Shown here piece after piece: positions 7,221-15,904 of a stretch of 21,981 nucleotides of DNA (position 1 is its first letter; each line of letters opens with the position of its first letter). A program made the position numbers and the translations under genes. The stretch comes from Deltaproteobacteria bacterium (GTDB taxonomy: Bacteria > Myxococcota_A > UBA9160 > SZUA-336). The stretch covers positions 1 to 21,981 of the forward strand of contig DAOUZG010000002.1 of NCBI GenBank assembly GCA_030665705.1. Direction: 5' to 3'. The notes under the pieces were generated by a model. The model did no database searches, was not told the origin of the DNA, and was given only the letters and a program-made list of their open reading frames with translations.

Positions 7221-7236
7221 CCCTCGGGCCGGAGGG
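7221..7236 (+). promoter_or_regulatory. Small hairpin covering the likely mraZ Shine-Dalgarno
   Basis: CCCTC (7221-7225) can pair with GAGGG (7232-7236) around a 6-nt loop. GGAGGG at 7231-7236 is the best purine-rich stretch before the mraZ ATG, though its 14-bp spacing is long. The hairpin would hide it and might tune mraZ translation. The short stem makes this tentative. Confidence 0.3.
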
Positions 7237-7250
7237 CGCGGCGACGGGGG

Positions 7251-7697
7251 ATGTTCCGGGGGGTCTTCGTTCACGTCCTCGACGAGAAGGGACGCACGAG
7301 CCTCCCGAGGGATTGGCGTGCCGAGCTTACCGGCCCCGAGCCTCCCTGGCTGACCGCAGACCAATACTGCCTCGCAATTTATCCCGCTGAGAAGTTCGAA
7401 GCCAGTCAGCGTCGGCTCGCCGCAGTCGCGCAGACCAACGAAGCCGGCGAGCGACTGTTGCATCACACCAGCAGGTACGCGATTCGCTGTCCTTTCGACC
7501 GTCAGGGCCGCATTCTGATTCCGGCCCCGCACCGCGAGTACGCCCACCTGGACCGTGAGATCACCCTCACCGGAAGGGAAAACCACATCCAGATTTGGAA
7601 TCCGGCCAAGCTGGCGGAGGAAGAGGAGTTCGTGCAAGAAAACTGGCGCCAGCTCAAACGCGACAGCGAGGCTGCCCTGAAGGAGACGAAGAAGTGA
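7251..7697 (+). CDS. mraZ: Transcriptional regulator MraZ
   Basis: A 148-residue protein, the usual MraZ length, with two AbrB/SpoVT-like half-domains. The first holds DEKGRTSLPRDWR (about 10-22). The second holds DRQGRILIPAPHR (about 83-95), followed by the conserved LTGRENHIQIWNP. MraZ assembles as a ring and binds the TGGGN repeat array upstream to repress the dcw operon. ATG at 7251 is chosen because the family begins MFRG; an in-frame ATG at 7179 would add 24 atypical residues and lie inside the leader hairpin. The ribosome binding site is poorly spaced. The stop overlaps the rsmH start as GTGA. It is the first gene of the cluster and the only obvious regulator in it. Confidence 0.95.
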   Translation: MFRGVFVHVLDEKGRTSLPRDWRAELTGPEPPWLTADQYCLAIYPAEKFEASQRRLAAVAQTNEAGERLLHHTSRYAIRCPFDRQGRILIPAPHREYAHLDREITLTGRENHIQIWNPAKLAEEEEFVQENWRQLKRDSEAALKETKK

Positions 7698-8614
7698 CCC
7701 CCCCTCACCTCCCCGTCCTGCTCGAGCCCGTGCTCGAGCTCCTCTCCCCACAGCCGGGACTGAGGATCGTCGACGCAACCGTCGGCGGAGGGGGGCACGC
7801 CGAGGCCATTGCACGCCGGCTCGGGGGGGCGGGGAAGCTCATCGCCATCGATCGCGACCCGGAGATGCTCGAATGCGCCGGAAAACGGCTCGCGCCGTAC
7901 GGCTCGAGCGTCCGGCTGGTGCATGCCCGGATCTCACACCTCCGGGAAGTCCTGGCCGGAGCGGAACTCGATGCCGTGGACGCAATCCTCTTCGACCTGG
8001 GCCTCTGCTCGCTTCAGCTCGACGACCCCGTGCGAGGCTTTCGGTTCCAGCCGGCCGGTCGACCCGTTCCGCTCGACATGCGCATGGATCGAACGTGGGG
8101 AAGGACGGCGGCCGAGCTTCTCGAGGAGACCGAAGAGGCCGAGCTCGCGGGGCTGCTGCGCGAGGGCGGGGTTCCAAGGCCGAGGGCCGTCGCCCGAGCC
8201 CTTCGGAGCCGTCTGCCCATCGGGGACGCCGGAGAGCTCCTGGAGGCGGTAAGCACGGTCGCGCTGCCACAGCGAAGCCACCACCCGGCAACGTTGGTCT
8301 TCCAGGCGCTCCGGATCGCCGTCAACGACGAGTATCGTGAACTCGAGCAGGGCGTGGAGGCCGCGGTGGAGCTCTTGCGGCCTGGCGGCCGGCTCGCGGT
8401 GCTGAGCTACCACTCGGGCGAGGACCGACGCATCAAGGAGATCTTCGCCCGCGAGGCGCGTGGCTGCATCTGCCCCCCCGGGCTGCCGGTGTGCGGCTGC
8501 GGACGCACGCCCCGGCTCCGCCTCCTTGCCCGCGGCAAAGGCCCTCCCCCCGAGGAGGTTCTGCGGAACCCGCGAGCGCGTAGCGCCCGTCTCCGCGGCG
8601 GGGAGCGAAAGTGA
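7694..8614 (+). CDS. rsmH: 16S rRNA (cytosine(1402)-N4)-methyltransferase RsmH
   Basis: A 306-residue SAM-dependent methyltransferase (formerly MraW) that N4-methylates C1402 of 16S rRNA in the decoding centre. The SAM motif DATVGGGGHAE is at 27-37, with IDRDPEML after strand 2. DLGLCSLQLDDPVRGF matches the family DLGVSSxQLDxxxRGF motif with Leu-Cys in place of Val-Ser; PLDMRMD and LSYHSGEDRRIK are also present. The C-terminus carries the typical Cys-rich CICPPGLPVCGCG segment. GTG at 7694 forms a GTGA overlap with mraZ and places the protein at the usual length; the frame stays open upstream inside mraZ but without family similarity. The rsmH stop overlaps ftsL in the same way. Confidence 0.95.
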   Translation: MTPPHLPVLLEPVLELLSPQPGLRIVDATVGGGGHAEAIARRLGGAGKLIAIDRDPEMLECAGKRLAPYGSSVRLVHARISHLREVLAGAELDAVDAILFDLGLCSLQLDDPVRGFRFQPAGRPVPLDMRMDRTWGRTAAELLEETEEAELAGLLREGGVPRPRAVARALRSRLPIGDAGELLEAVSTVALPQRSHHPATLVFQALRIAVNDEYRELEQGVEAAVELLRPGGRLAVLSYHSGEDRRIKEIFAREARGCICPPGLPVCGCGRTPRLRLLARGKGPPPEEVLRNPRARSARLRGGERK

Positions 8615-8958
8615 ACGTCCGCCTCAGGAAAGGGGGGCGTCTGCTCCCCCTGCTGGGGCCGGTGGTCATCGCCTTCGCCATCGCGTCGGGTCTCATCGTC
8701 TGGACGCGGACCGAGATCATCTCTCTGCGGTACCGGCTGGTGGAGCTTCTCGACCGCGAGAGCACGGTACGGGGAGAAGTCGAGAAGCTACGGATCGAGG
8801 CCGCCGCGCTGGGTTCGCTGGAGCGGGTCGAGCGCATGGGACGGGCACAGGGCCTGACCGAGCCACGACCCGAACAGGTCGTGCTTCTCTCGAAGCACCG
8901 GAAACCCGGGGAGGGGCTGCCGGACGTGGCTGCGCGCTCCGAGGGGGGGGCGCGGTGA
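8611..8958 (+). CDS. ftsL: Cell division protein FtsL
   Basis: A 115-residue single-pass inner membrane protein in the FtsL position between rsmH and ftsI. A short basic cytoplasmic tail (1-10) is followed by a membrane segment (about 11-32), then a heptad-patterned periplasmic helix (about 35-75, ISLRYRLVELLDRE...). FtsL forms a complex with FtsB and FtsQ and activates FtsW/FtsI. Sequence conservation in this family is low, so the call rests on topology, length and position. GTG at 8611 overlaps the rsmH stop (GTGA), and its own stop overlaps ftsI (GTGA). A run of eight G lies at 8943-8950 near the 3' end. Confidence 0.88.
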   Translation: MNVRLRKGGRLLPLLGPVVIAFAIASGLIVWTRTEIISLRYRLVELLDRESTVRGEVEKLRIEAAALGSLERVERMGRAQGLTEPRPEQVVLLSKHRKPGEGLPDVAARSEGGAR

Positions 8959-10661
8959 GCCGAGGCCGGGCACGCAGACTTCGATCCGAGCCGCAGCGGC
9001 TTCGGGCGCGTCTGTGGGTCCTCGGGAGCGTCGTGGTGCTGGGGTACGCGGGGCTTCTGGTGCGCGCGGTGCAACTCCAGGCCCTGGATGCCGGGTGGCT
9101 CGCGGCACGCGCCCAGGCCCAGCACCGTTCAACGGTTCAGCTGGGAGGGCTGCGCGGAGAGATCTTGGATCGCCACGGTGAGCCCCTGGCGATGTCGACC
9201 AACGTGGAATCGGTCGCGGCCTCGCCGCGTCGAATCTCCAAGCCCCACACCACGGCCGTCCGGCTGGCTCGCGTCCTCGGGGTCCAGCCTCAGGATCTCG
9301 AGGAGCGCCTTCGGATGCACCGGAGCTTTGTGTGGGTCAAGCGATGGGTCACCCCCGACGAGGGTGAGCGCATCCGTCGTTTGGACCTCGAGGGCGTGGA
9401 CCTTGCCGTCGAGCGTCGTCGCCTCTATCCGAACGGAGACCTCGCCGCCTCCTACCTCGGTTTTGCGGGGCGCGACGAGGTGGGTCTGTCGGGGCTGGAG
9501 TTCGCGTTCGACGGGGCGTTGCGCGGTGCACCCTCGACCGTTCCGGCTCTGCGCGATGTGCGCGGCCGCAAGCTCGCGGCTTGGGACGGAGACCCCGAGG
9601 CGCCGACGCGTGCGCGCCTGATTCTCACACTCGACGCACGTCTGCAGCACGTGGCCGAGCGTGCTCTCGACCGAGCGCTGGCGCGAACGGGTGCCCCCCG
9701 GGGGATCCTCGTCGCGCTCGACCCCTGGACGGGAGACCTGCGGGCCGTCGCTGAGCGTCCGAGCTTCGACCCGAACCGATTCTGGCGAGAACCTCCCCGA
9801 CGGTTTAGGGCCCGGGCCTTCACGGACCCCTTCGAGCCGGGAAGCACCCTCAAGCCCTTCCTCTTCGCGCTCGCGCTCGAGGCGGGGAACGTCCCCCTCG
9901 ACACCCCCATCGACTGCGAGAACGGGGCCTGGAGGGTTGCCGACCGAACCATCCACGACTGGAAGCCCTACGGCGTGCTCCGAGCGGGCGACGTGCTCGT
10001 CTATTCGAGCAACATCGGAGCCGGGAAGATCGGCGCGACGCTCGGCAGCGCTCGCCTCGTCTCGGGGTTGCGACGTTTCGGGTTCGGAGAGCGGAGCGGA
10101 AGTGGGTTCCCGGGGGAGTCCCCCGGGATCGTCCGTTCGTTGCGCACGAACCAGGTCGTCGAGCTCGCGACGCTCTCCTTCGGGCAGGGGATCTCCACAA
10201 CCGCAATTCAGCTTGCCGCCGCCGGCGCGACCCTCGCCAACGGCGGCTACCGGGTCCGGCCGCGGATGGCGCGACGCATCGAGGCCCCGATGGGGCGCTA
10301 CGAGTGGCCCTCGGGTCGCGGGGAGCGGATCCTTCCCGAAGCGGTGGCCAACCAGGTGCTCGGTCTCCTCCGAGAGGCAGTCGAACGGGGGACGGGCCGC
10401 AAGGCGCACGTCCCCGGCATTGCGATTGCCGGTAAGACGGGCACGGCCCAGAAGGTGGTCGACGGGCGGTACGCACGGGACCGTTTTGTGGCCTCCTTCC
10501 TCGGATTCGTCCCGGCCCGCTCACCCCGCCTCGTCCTCGTGGTGGTACTCGACGAGCCGCACGAGCCTCACACGGGCGGAGGGGCGGCAGCCCCCGTCTT
10601 CCGGGATGTCGTTCGAAACGCGATCGGGCAGCTCGACCTCGGCTCGGGAGGAGCGGGATGA
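8955..10661 (+). CDS. ftsI: Septal peptidoglycan transpeptidase FtsI (PBP3)
   Basis: A 568-residue class B penicillin-binding protein. A basic N-terminus and one membrane anchor (about 19-38) are followed by the pedestal domain (RGEILDRHGEPLA, then GRDEVGLSGLE) and the transpeptidase domain. The catalytic triad motifs are S297-T-L-K300, S351-S-N353 and K494-T-G496, all intact. There is no PASTA domain, so it is of the Gram-negative PBP3 type. It cross-links septal peptidoglycan together with FtsW. GTG at 8955 is chosen from the GTGA overlap with ftsL and because the anchor then sits at the normal place; the frame is open upstream within rsmH and ftsL. The stop overlaps murE as ATGA. A CCCGGGGG/CCCCCGGG dyad at about 10108-10128 coincides with the conserved GFPGE codons. 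Confidence 0.95.
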   Translation: MSRGRARRLRSEPQRLRARLWVLGSVVVLGYAGLLVRAVQLQALDAGWLAARAQAQHRSTVQLGGLRGEILDRHGEPLAMSTNVESVAASPRRISKPHTTAVRLARVLGVQPQDLEERLRMHRSFVWVKRWVTPDEGERIRRLDLEGVDLAVERRRLYPNGDLAASYLGFAGRDEVGLSGLEFAFDGALRGAPSTVPALRDVRGRKLAAWDGDPEAPTRARLILTLDARLQHVAERALDRALARTGAPRGILVALDPWTGDLRAVAERPSFDPNRFWREPPRRFRARAFTDPFEPGSTLKPFLFALALEAGNVPLDTPIDCENGAWRVADRTIHDWKPYGVLRAGDVLVYSSNIGAGKIGATLGSARLVSGLRRFGFGERSGSGFPGESPGIVRSLRTNQVVELATLSFGQGISTTAIQLAAAGATLANGGYRVRPRMARRIEAPMGRYEWPSGRGERILPEAVANQVLGLLREAVERGTGRKAHVPGIAIAGKTGTAQKVVDGRYARDRFVASFLGFVPARSPRLVLVVVLDEPHEPHTGGGAAAPVFRDVVRNAIGQLDLGSGGAG

Positions 10662-12133
10662 GCGTGCGCTTCGACGATCTGCTCGGCGGACTCGAGGCAG
10701 AGCTGCGCGGCGACCCCGCGACCCCCGTGACGGACGTCGTCGCGCACTCCCGGCAGATCACGCCCGGCGCCCTGTTCGTGGCCCTTCGCGGAACGCGGAC
10801 CGACGGACACCGCTTTACGCACGAGGCGGCCGAAGCGGGCGCGGGCGCCCTGCTGGTCGAGGAGGTGCCGGAGCCGCTCGAGCCTCCGCTCGCGTGTGCG
10901 CGGGTTCACGATACACGCGCAGCCCTCCCCCTCGTTGCCGCGCGCTTCCACGGCCACCCGGCGAGGGGGCTTACGTTGATCGGGGTCACCGGAACCAACG
11001 GAAAGACCAGCACGGTTCGGATGATCGAGTCGATCTTCGAGGCCGACGAGCATCCCGCCGGAAGCCTGACCACGATCTGCGTGCGCTACCGTGGAGCCGA
11101 GCACCCCGCGGAGTTGACGACGCCCGAGGCCGACAGCCTGCAGCGGACGCTCGCGCGGATGCGGGATGAGGGCGTCGAGACGGTGGCCGTCGAGGTCTCG
11201 TCACACGCCCTGGTGCTCGGGCGGGTCGCGACGCTGCGGTTTGCCGCCGCCGTCTTCACGAACCTGACCCAGGACCACCTCGACTTTCACGGAGATATGG
11301 AGACCTACGCAGGGGCGAAACAGACGCTGTTCAGCCGCGACTACCTCGACGGGACCGCGGTCGTGAACATCGCGGATCCTGCAGGCGCGTCGCTCGCCGA
11401 GGCCCTCCAGCGGGAGGAACGGCAGGTGCTCACCTACGCGCGCGGAGCGCAGCGCGACGCCGACGTGCGGACGGTGGCGGAGAACGTCGGACTCGAAGGG
11501 GCGGAGCTCGTGATCGAGGAGGATTCCGAGCGCTACGAGGTCCGGCTACCGCTGCCGGGGGACTTCCAGGTGGAGAACGCGCTGGCGGCCCTCGCCACCG
11601 CACGGGTGTTCGGCGTGAGCCGGGCCGCAGCGATTCGCGGCCTCGAGGCGTGTCCACCGGTTCCGGGGCGGCTCGAGCGGGTGGGTCTCGACCGGCCGCT
11701 CATCCTCGTCGACTACGCGCACACGCCGGATGCGTTGGATCGCGTGCTCTCGCGCCTGCGCCCGACGGTCTCGGGTCGGCTGATCACGGTCTTCGGCTGC
11801 GGCGGGGATCGGGACCGCGCGAAGCGCGCATCCATGGCGCGAGGCGCCTGCCGCCACAGCGACTACGTGGTCGCGACGAGCGACAACCCGCGCACCGAGG
11901 ATCCCCGCGCCATTCTTCGCGAGGTGGCCGAGGGGCTCTCGGGCGCCCACGACGTGATCATCGACCGTCGGGAGGCGATTCAGCACGCCGTCCGGATGGC
12001 CCGTACGGAGGACGTGGTCGTGATCGCGGGCAAGGGGCACGAGACCTACCAGATCGTGGGAGACCAGTACCTTGCGTTCGACGATCGAGAGGAGGCGCGG
12101 CGCGCCCTGAAGCAGCGGGAGGCGGGAATTTGA
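10658..12133 (+). CDS. murE: UDP-MurNAc-L-Ala-D-Glu:meso-2,6-diaminopimelate ligase MurE
   Basis: A 491-residue Mur ligase that adds the third stem-peptide residue in the cytoplasm. The N-terminal UDP-binding domain has the SRQITPGALFVALRG segment (31-45). The ATP site GTNGKTS is at 112-118, VEVSSHAL follows at about 177-184, and NALAALATA marks the central domain end. The DNPR motif at 409-412, within SDNPRTEDP, is the signature of enzymes that select meso-diaminopimelate rather than lysine. ATG at 10658 overlaps the ftsI stop (ATGA). The C-terminus (GKGHETYQIVGD) is typical, so the protein is complete. Confidence 0.96.
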   Translation: MSVRFDDLLGGLEAELRGDPATPVTDVVAHSRQITPGALFVALRGTRTDGHRFTHEAAEAGAGALLVEEVPEPLEPPLACARVHDTRAALPLVAARFHGHPARGLTLIGVTGTNGKTSTVRMIESIFEADEHPAGSLTTICVRYRGAEHPAELTTPEADSLQRTLARMRDEGVETVAVEVSSHALVLGRVATLRFAAAVFTNLTQDHLDFHGDMETYAGAKQTLFSRDYLDGTAVVNIADPAGASLAEALQREERQVLTYARGAQRDADVRTVAENVGLEGAELVIEEDSERYEVRLPLPGDFQVENALAALATARVFGVSRAAAIRGLEACPPVPGRLERVGLDRPLILVDYAHTPDALDRVLSRLRPTVSGRLITVFGCGGDRDRAKRASMARGACRHSDYVVATSDNPRTEDPRAILREVAEGLSGAHDVIIDRREAIQHAVRMARTEDVVVIAGKGHETYQIVGDQYLAFDDREEARRALKQREAGI

Positions 12134-13515
12134 AGGTGAGCCTCGCGGAGCTCGCGTCCTGGTGTAGCGGAAAGGCGGTGGGGCCCGAGCCCGCTCGTAT
12201 CACGGGAGTCTCGACGGACACCCGAACTCTGCGCCCCGGCGAGCTGTTCGTCGCGATCCAGGGTCCGAACCACGATGGACACCAGTTCCTCGACCAGGCG
12301 CTCGCGCGCGGAGCCACGGCGCTCCTCGTCTCCCGCTCGACGGACGCGCCGGCCGAGATCCCGCGCATCGAGGTCGACGACACGCTGGCGGGGCTGGGGG
12401 AGATCGCCCGGCGCTACCGAGGCCGCTTCCGAGGTCCGGTCGTTGCAATCACGGGTTCGAACGGCAAGACGACCACGAAGGAGATGTGCGCCGAGATCCT
12501 CGACGCCGCGGGGCTCCGCGTGCGGCGCAGCCCGAGAAGCCTCAACAACGCGATCGGCCTACCGCTCTCGATCCTCGGACTCGACGAAGGGGACGAGGTG
12601 CTGGTCGTGGAGCTCGGTACGAATCACCCCGGAGAGATCGATGCGCTCGGGCGGATAGCGGAGCCCTCTGTCGGAGCCATCACCCAGGTCGCGCGCGCTC
12701 ACCTCGAGGGATTCGGCTCGATCGAGGCGGTGGCCCGTGCAAAGGCCGAGCTGCTCGATCGCATCGACGAGGGGGGCGTCGCGGTCCTGAACGCGGACGA
12801 TCCCCACGTTGTCCGCGAGGCCTCACGGTTCGAAGGTCGGACGATCTGGTTCGGACTGGGCGCTCGCGCGGAGTTCCGCGCCGAGGACCTCCGCGCCGAG
12901 GGTCTGGGCGTGGGGTTCCGACTCTGCGCGCCCGGGGGCGAGGTCGCCGTGCGAATCCCGCTGCCGGGTCGCCATCTCGTGGGGCTCGCTCTGTGTGCGG
13001 CGGCGTGCGCCGCCGCCACCGGGCGACTCGACGGTGCGGGCCTCGAAGCGATCCAAAGCGGCCTCGAGCGGTTCCGAGGAGTTCCGGGGCGCCTGCTCCT
13101 CGTCCGGAGCGCGGCGGGTGTCGTGGCGCTCGACGACACGTACAATGCCAACCCGGCCTCCGTCGAGGCAGCGCTCTGCACCCTGCGCGACGTCGCGGCG
13201 CAGGGGCGTCGGATCGCTGTCCTCGGAGACATGCTCGAGCTCGGAGAGGCGGAGGCGTCGCTGCACGCAGAGGTCGGCGAGGCGGCGGCGCGGCTCGGCG
13301 TCGAGGTGCTCGTCGCGGTCGGCCTGCGGTCTCGTCATACGGCGGAGGCAGCCCAGAAGGGCGGCGTGAGCACCGTTGTCGTCGCCGAGGACGCCGAAGA
13401 GGCAGCGCGACTGCTCCCCGAACTCGTTCGAGCCGGCGACACGGTACTCGTGAAGGGATCACGCGGGATGCGTATGGAGCGGGCGCTCGCAGCGATCGTG
13501 GAGGAGGAGGTCTGA
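12130..13515 (+). CDS. murF: UDP-MurNAc-tripeptide:D-Ala-D-Ala ligase MurF
   Basis: A 461-residue Mur ligase that adds D-Ala-D-Ala to the UDP-MurNAc tripeptide. The N-terminal domain carries STDTRTLRPGELFVAIQG (28-45), the P-loop is GSNGKTT (109-115), NNAIGLP and the LGTNHPGEI segment follow, and DDTYNANPAS begins the C-terminal domain. The start is TTG at 12130, which forms a TTGA overlap with the murE stop and lies 7 bp after GGGAGG (12117-12122). A GTG two codons later (12136) is the alternative, with longer spacing. The frame is open further upstream inside murE without family similarity. The stop shares one base with the mraY start (TGATG). Confidence 0.94.
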   Translation: MKVSLAELASWCSGKAVGPEPARITGVSTDTRTLRPGELFVAIQGPNHDGHQFLDQALARGATALLVSRSTDAPAEIPRIEVDDTLAGLGEIARRYRGRFRGPVVAITGSNGKTTTKEMCAEILDAAGLRVRRSPRSLNNAIGLPLSILGLDEGDEVLVVELGTNHPGEIDALGRIAEPSVGAITQVARAHLEGFGSIEAVARAKAELLDRIDEGGVAVLNADDPHVVREASRFEGRTIWFGLGARAEFRAEDLRAEGLGVGFRLCAPGGEVAVRIPLPGRHLVGLALCAAACAAATGRLDGAGLEAIQSGLERFRGVPGRLLLVRSAAGVVALDDTYNANPASVEAALCTLRDVAAQGRRIAVLGDMLELGEAEASLHAEVGEAAARLGVEVLVAVGLRSRHTAEAAQKGGVSTVVVAEDAEEAARLLPELVRAGDTVLVKGSRGMRMERALAAIVEEEV

Positions 13516-13532
13516 TGCTCTACCACCTCCTC
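13501..13532 (+). promoter_or_regulatory. mraY ribosome binding site with facing complementary sequence
   Basis: The GAGGAGGAGG run at 13501-13510 is a strong Shine-Dalgarno immediately before the mraY ATG at 13515. CCTCCTC at 13526-13532, inside the first mraY codons, is a perfect 7-bp complement of it. A hairpin with the start codon in its loop would hide the ribosome binding site unless ribosomes finishing murF open it, a known way to couple translation of adjacent genes. The role is inferred. Confidence 0.4.
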
Positions 13533-14591
13533 TACCCTCTCTCCGACGTCATCTCGGCGTTCAACGTCTTCCGCTATCTCACCTTTCGTGCGATCGGCGC
13601 GGCGCTCACGGCGCTGCTGCTCGCTTTTCTGTTCGGCCCGATCCTCATCCGCGCTCTCTCGGATCGGAAGGTGGGACAGACGATCCGCGAGGACACGCCG
13701 GACCGACACCAGACGAAGGCCGGAATCCCGACGATGGGGGGACTCCTCATCCTCGTCGCCGTGCTGGCAAGCACCGTGCTCTGGGCCGAGTGGACCGTGT
13801 CCTACCTCTGGGTGGTCGTAGCGACCACGGCGGCCTTCGGCGCGATCGGCTTCTTCGACGACTATCACAAGGCGATCCTCCGGGATCCGAACGGCCTGCG
13901 TGCCCGGACGAAGATCTTCTGGCAGATCCTCGCGGCTACCGCAGGCGGCTGCGCCATGTACCTGCTCCCCTCCTTCGACGCCGAGATCTCGTTACCGCTG
14001 TTCAAGGGCTTCCACCCGTCGATCGGACTCGCCTACGTCCCCGTCTTCGTCGTCGTGGTCGTCGGCTCCTCGAACGCGGTCAACCTCACCGATGGACTCG
14101 ACGGTCTGGCGATCGGACCGACGCTCACCGTGGCGGGGGTGATGGGAATCTTCGCCTATGCGGCCGGCCACTACGGCATCGCGAGCTACCTCGAGATCAA
14201 GTACGTTCCGGGCGCCGGTACGCTCGCGATTGTGTGCGCGGGGATGTTAGGAGCGGGGCTCGGGTTCTTGTGGTTCAACACGTACCCGGCCTCGCTGATC
14301 ATGGGCGATACGGGGTCGCTTGCGCTCGGCGCGGCGCTCGGCACGATCGCGATCGTCGTCCGACAGGAGATCGTCCTCGCGATCGCCGGCGGAATTTTCG
14401 TCGTGGAGGCCCTCTCGGTGATCGTGCAGGTGGCGTCGTTCAAGCTGCGGGGGCGTCGCATCTTCCGGATGGCCCCGATTCATCACCACTACGAACTGAA
14501 GGGTTGGCCCGAGCCTCAGATCATCGTGCGCTTCTGGATCGTCTCGGTGATCCTCGCGCTCGTGAGCCTCTCCTTCCTGAAGCTGAGATGA
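13515..14591 (+). CDS. mraY: Phospho-MurNAc-pentapeptide transferase MraY
   Basis: A 358-residue polytopic inner membrane enzyme that transfers phospho-MurNAc-pentapeptide to undecaprenyl phosphate, giving lipid I. Hallmarks are the HQTKAGIPTMGG loop (65-76), the Mg-binding aspartates in FFDDYHK (113-119), NLTDGLDGL (190-198) and the C-terminal APIHHHYELKGWPE histidine motif. About ten membrane segments are visible and the length is standard. The ATG at 13515 overlaps the murF stop by one base. The long open frame upstream of this ATG lies within murF in another frame and is not part of mraY. Its stop overlaps murD as ATGA. Confidence 0.96.
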   Translation: MLYHLLYPLSDVISAFNVFRYLTFRAIGAALTALLLAFLFGPILIRALSDRKVGQTIREDTPDRHQTKAGIPTMGGLLILVAVLASTVLWAEWTVSYLWVVVATTAAFGAIGFFDDYHKAILRDPNGLRARTKIFWQILAATAGGCAMYLLPSFDAEISLPLFKGFHPSIGLAYVPVFVVVVVGSSNAVNLTDGLDGLAIGPTLTVAGVMGIFAYAAGHYGIASYLEIKYVPGAGTLAIVCAGMLGAGLGFLWFNTYPASLIMGDTGSLALGAALGTIAIVVRQEIVLAIAGGIFVVEALSVIVQVASFKLRGRRIFRMAPIHHHYELKGWPEPQIIVRFWIVSVILALVSLSFLKLR

Positions 14592-15904
14592 CGACGACGA
14601 GAGAGCCGACTCTGGTGCTCGGTCTGGGCCGCTCCGGCGTGGCGGCGGCGCGGCTCCTCATCCGTCTCGGCGCGACCGTCGTCGGCTACGACCGGGATCC
14701 CGAGAGCGGCGAAGAGATCCGGGGGTTGGCCGGGCGTCTCTCTGGAGCGGCTCTTCCCGACTTCGACGACTTCGCTCGCGTGATTCAGAGCCCCGGGATA
14801 CCGGTCCCGTCGGATCCCCGTGTCGTTCCCGAGGTGGAGCTGGCGGCGGAGCACCTCGAGGCGCCCCTCATCGGCGTGACGGGAACCAACGGGAAAAGCA
14901 CGACTGTGGTGCTCATCGACGAGATGCTGCGCGCCAGCGGCCTGCGGGTGTCCACGGGTGGCAACCTCGGAACGGCGCTTTGCGAGCTCGTGGACGTCCC
15001 GGCGGACCGGGTGGTGGCCGAGCTCTCGAGCTTCCAGCTCGAGCACGCGCGAAACCTCCGCGCGGCGGTGGCGGTCCTGCTGAACCTCGCCCCGGACCAC
15101 CTCGACCGACACGGAACGCTGGAGGCCTACGGCGCGGCGAAGGCCCGGCTGGCGACCCTTTCGGCGCCCGAAGGCGTGCTGGTCTATAACGCCGACGACC
15201 CGTGGGCCCGCGGCGTGGCGGCGCGCGCGCCGGCGCGTCCTGTTCCGTTCTCGACGCAGCAGCGGCTTGCGTCCGGGGCATTCCTGGACGGAGAGGCGCT
15301 CGTGCTCGTCGAGAACGAACGAACCCGGATCCGCGTGGATCTCCAGAACCTCTCGCCCGCTTCCCACTCAACGCTCGAGAACGCCCTCGCCGCCTCGGCA
15401 GCCGCCTGCGCCGCGGGGGCGAGCCCCGACGGGATCGCTCTGGCGCTCTCGCGCTTCGAGGGGCTTCCGCACCGCGCTGCCTGCGTCGCTGTTCGGTCCG
15501 GGGTCCGCTACGTGAACGACTCCAAGGCGACGAATCCCACGGCGGCGGCCCGGAGCGTCGAGTCGTGCGAGGGGCCGGTCGTCTGGATCGCGGGCGGACG
15601 AAACAAGGGACTCGACCTCACCCCGCTCGCCGAAGCCGCCAAGCGCGTCCGCCTCGCAGTCGTGTACGGCGAGGCCGAACGCGACCTCGAGAAGGTGTTG
15701 GAGGGAGCGTGTCCGGTCGTTCGCGCGCAGACGTTCGACGAGGCCTTCGCGGTTGTCGTAGAGCGGGTCCGTTCGGGAGACACGGCGCTTCTCGCACCGG
15801 GATGCGCGAGCCACGATCAATTCCGCTCCTTCGAGGAGCGTGGCGAGCGCTTCACAGAGCTCGCCCAGGCGCTCGGCCCGGACCGGTTGGAGGCCTCATG
15901 CTGA
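14588..15904 (+). CDS. murD: UDP-MurNAc-L-alanine:D-glutamate ligase MurD
   Basis: A 438-residue Mur ligase that adds D-glutamate to UDP-MurNAc-L-Ala. The N-terminal Rossmann-like domain begins VLGLGRSGVAAARLL (10-24); SPGIPVPSDP is typical of MurD. The P-loop is GTNGKST (99-105), ELSSFQLE follows, and the C-terminal domain has NDSKATNPTAA and WIAGGRNKGLDL. ATG at 14588 overlaps the mraY stop by 4 bp (ATGA). The 3' end overlaps the ftsW start by 7 bp. The protein is complete, with all ligase motifs in place. Confidence 0.95.
   Translation: MTTTREPTLVLGLGRSGVAAARLLIRLGATVVGYDRDPESGEEIRGLAGRLSGAALPDFDDFARVIQSPGIPVPSDPRVVPEVELAAEHLEAPLIGVTGTNGKSTTVVLIDEMLRASGLRVSTGGNLGTALCELVDVPADRVVAELSSFQLEHARNLRAAVAVLLNLAPDHLDRHGTLEAYGAAKARLATLSAPEGVLVYNADDPWARGVAARAPARPVPFSTQQRLASGAFLDGEALVLVENERTRIRVDLQNLSPASHSTLENALAASAAACAAGASPDGIALALSRFEGLPHRAACVAVRSGVRYVNDSKATNPTAAARSVESCEGPVVWIAGGRNKGLDLTPLAEAAKRVRLAVVYGEAERDLEKVLEGACPVVRAQTFDEAFAVVVERVRSGDTALLAPGCASHDQFRSFEERGERFTELAQALGPDRLEASC

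Noticed and set aside
7179..7250. Longer mraZ starting at ATG 7179
   Set aside because: Adds 24 atypical residues and starts within the leader hairpin; the family begins MFRG at 7251.
10108..10128. 9-bp GC-rich dyad inside ftsI as a regulatory hairpin
   Set aside because: It falls on codons for the conserved GFPGE-x-PG stretch of class B PBPs, which explains the C/G-rich symmetry.
9129..10409. 426-codon minus-strand open frame opposite ftsI
   Set aside because: Shadow of the FtsI gene, which has all three transpeptidase motifs; the antisense product has no recognisable fold or ribosome binding site.
9661..11169. 502-codon plus-strand frame across ftsI and murE
   Set aside because: Ser/Arg-rich out-of-frame product crossing two real genes; no family similarity.
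13790..14587. Upstream extension of the murD frame within mraY
   Set aside because: Out-of-frame Arg/Gly/His-rich translation of mraY; MurD begins at the ATGA overlap.
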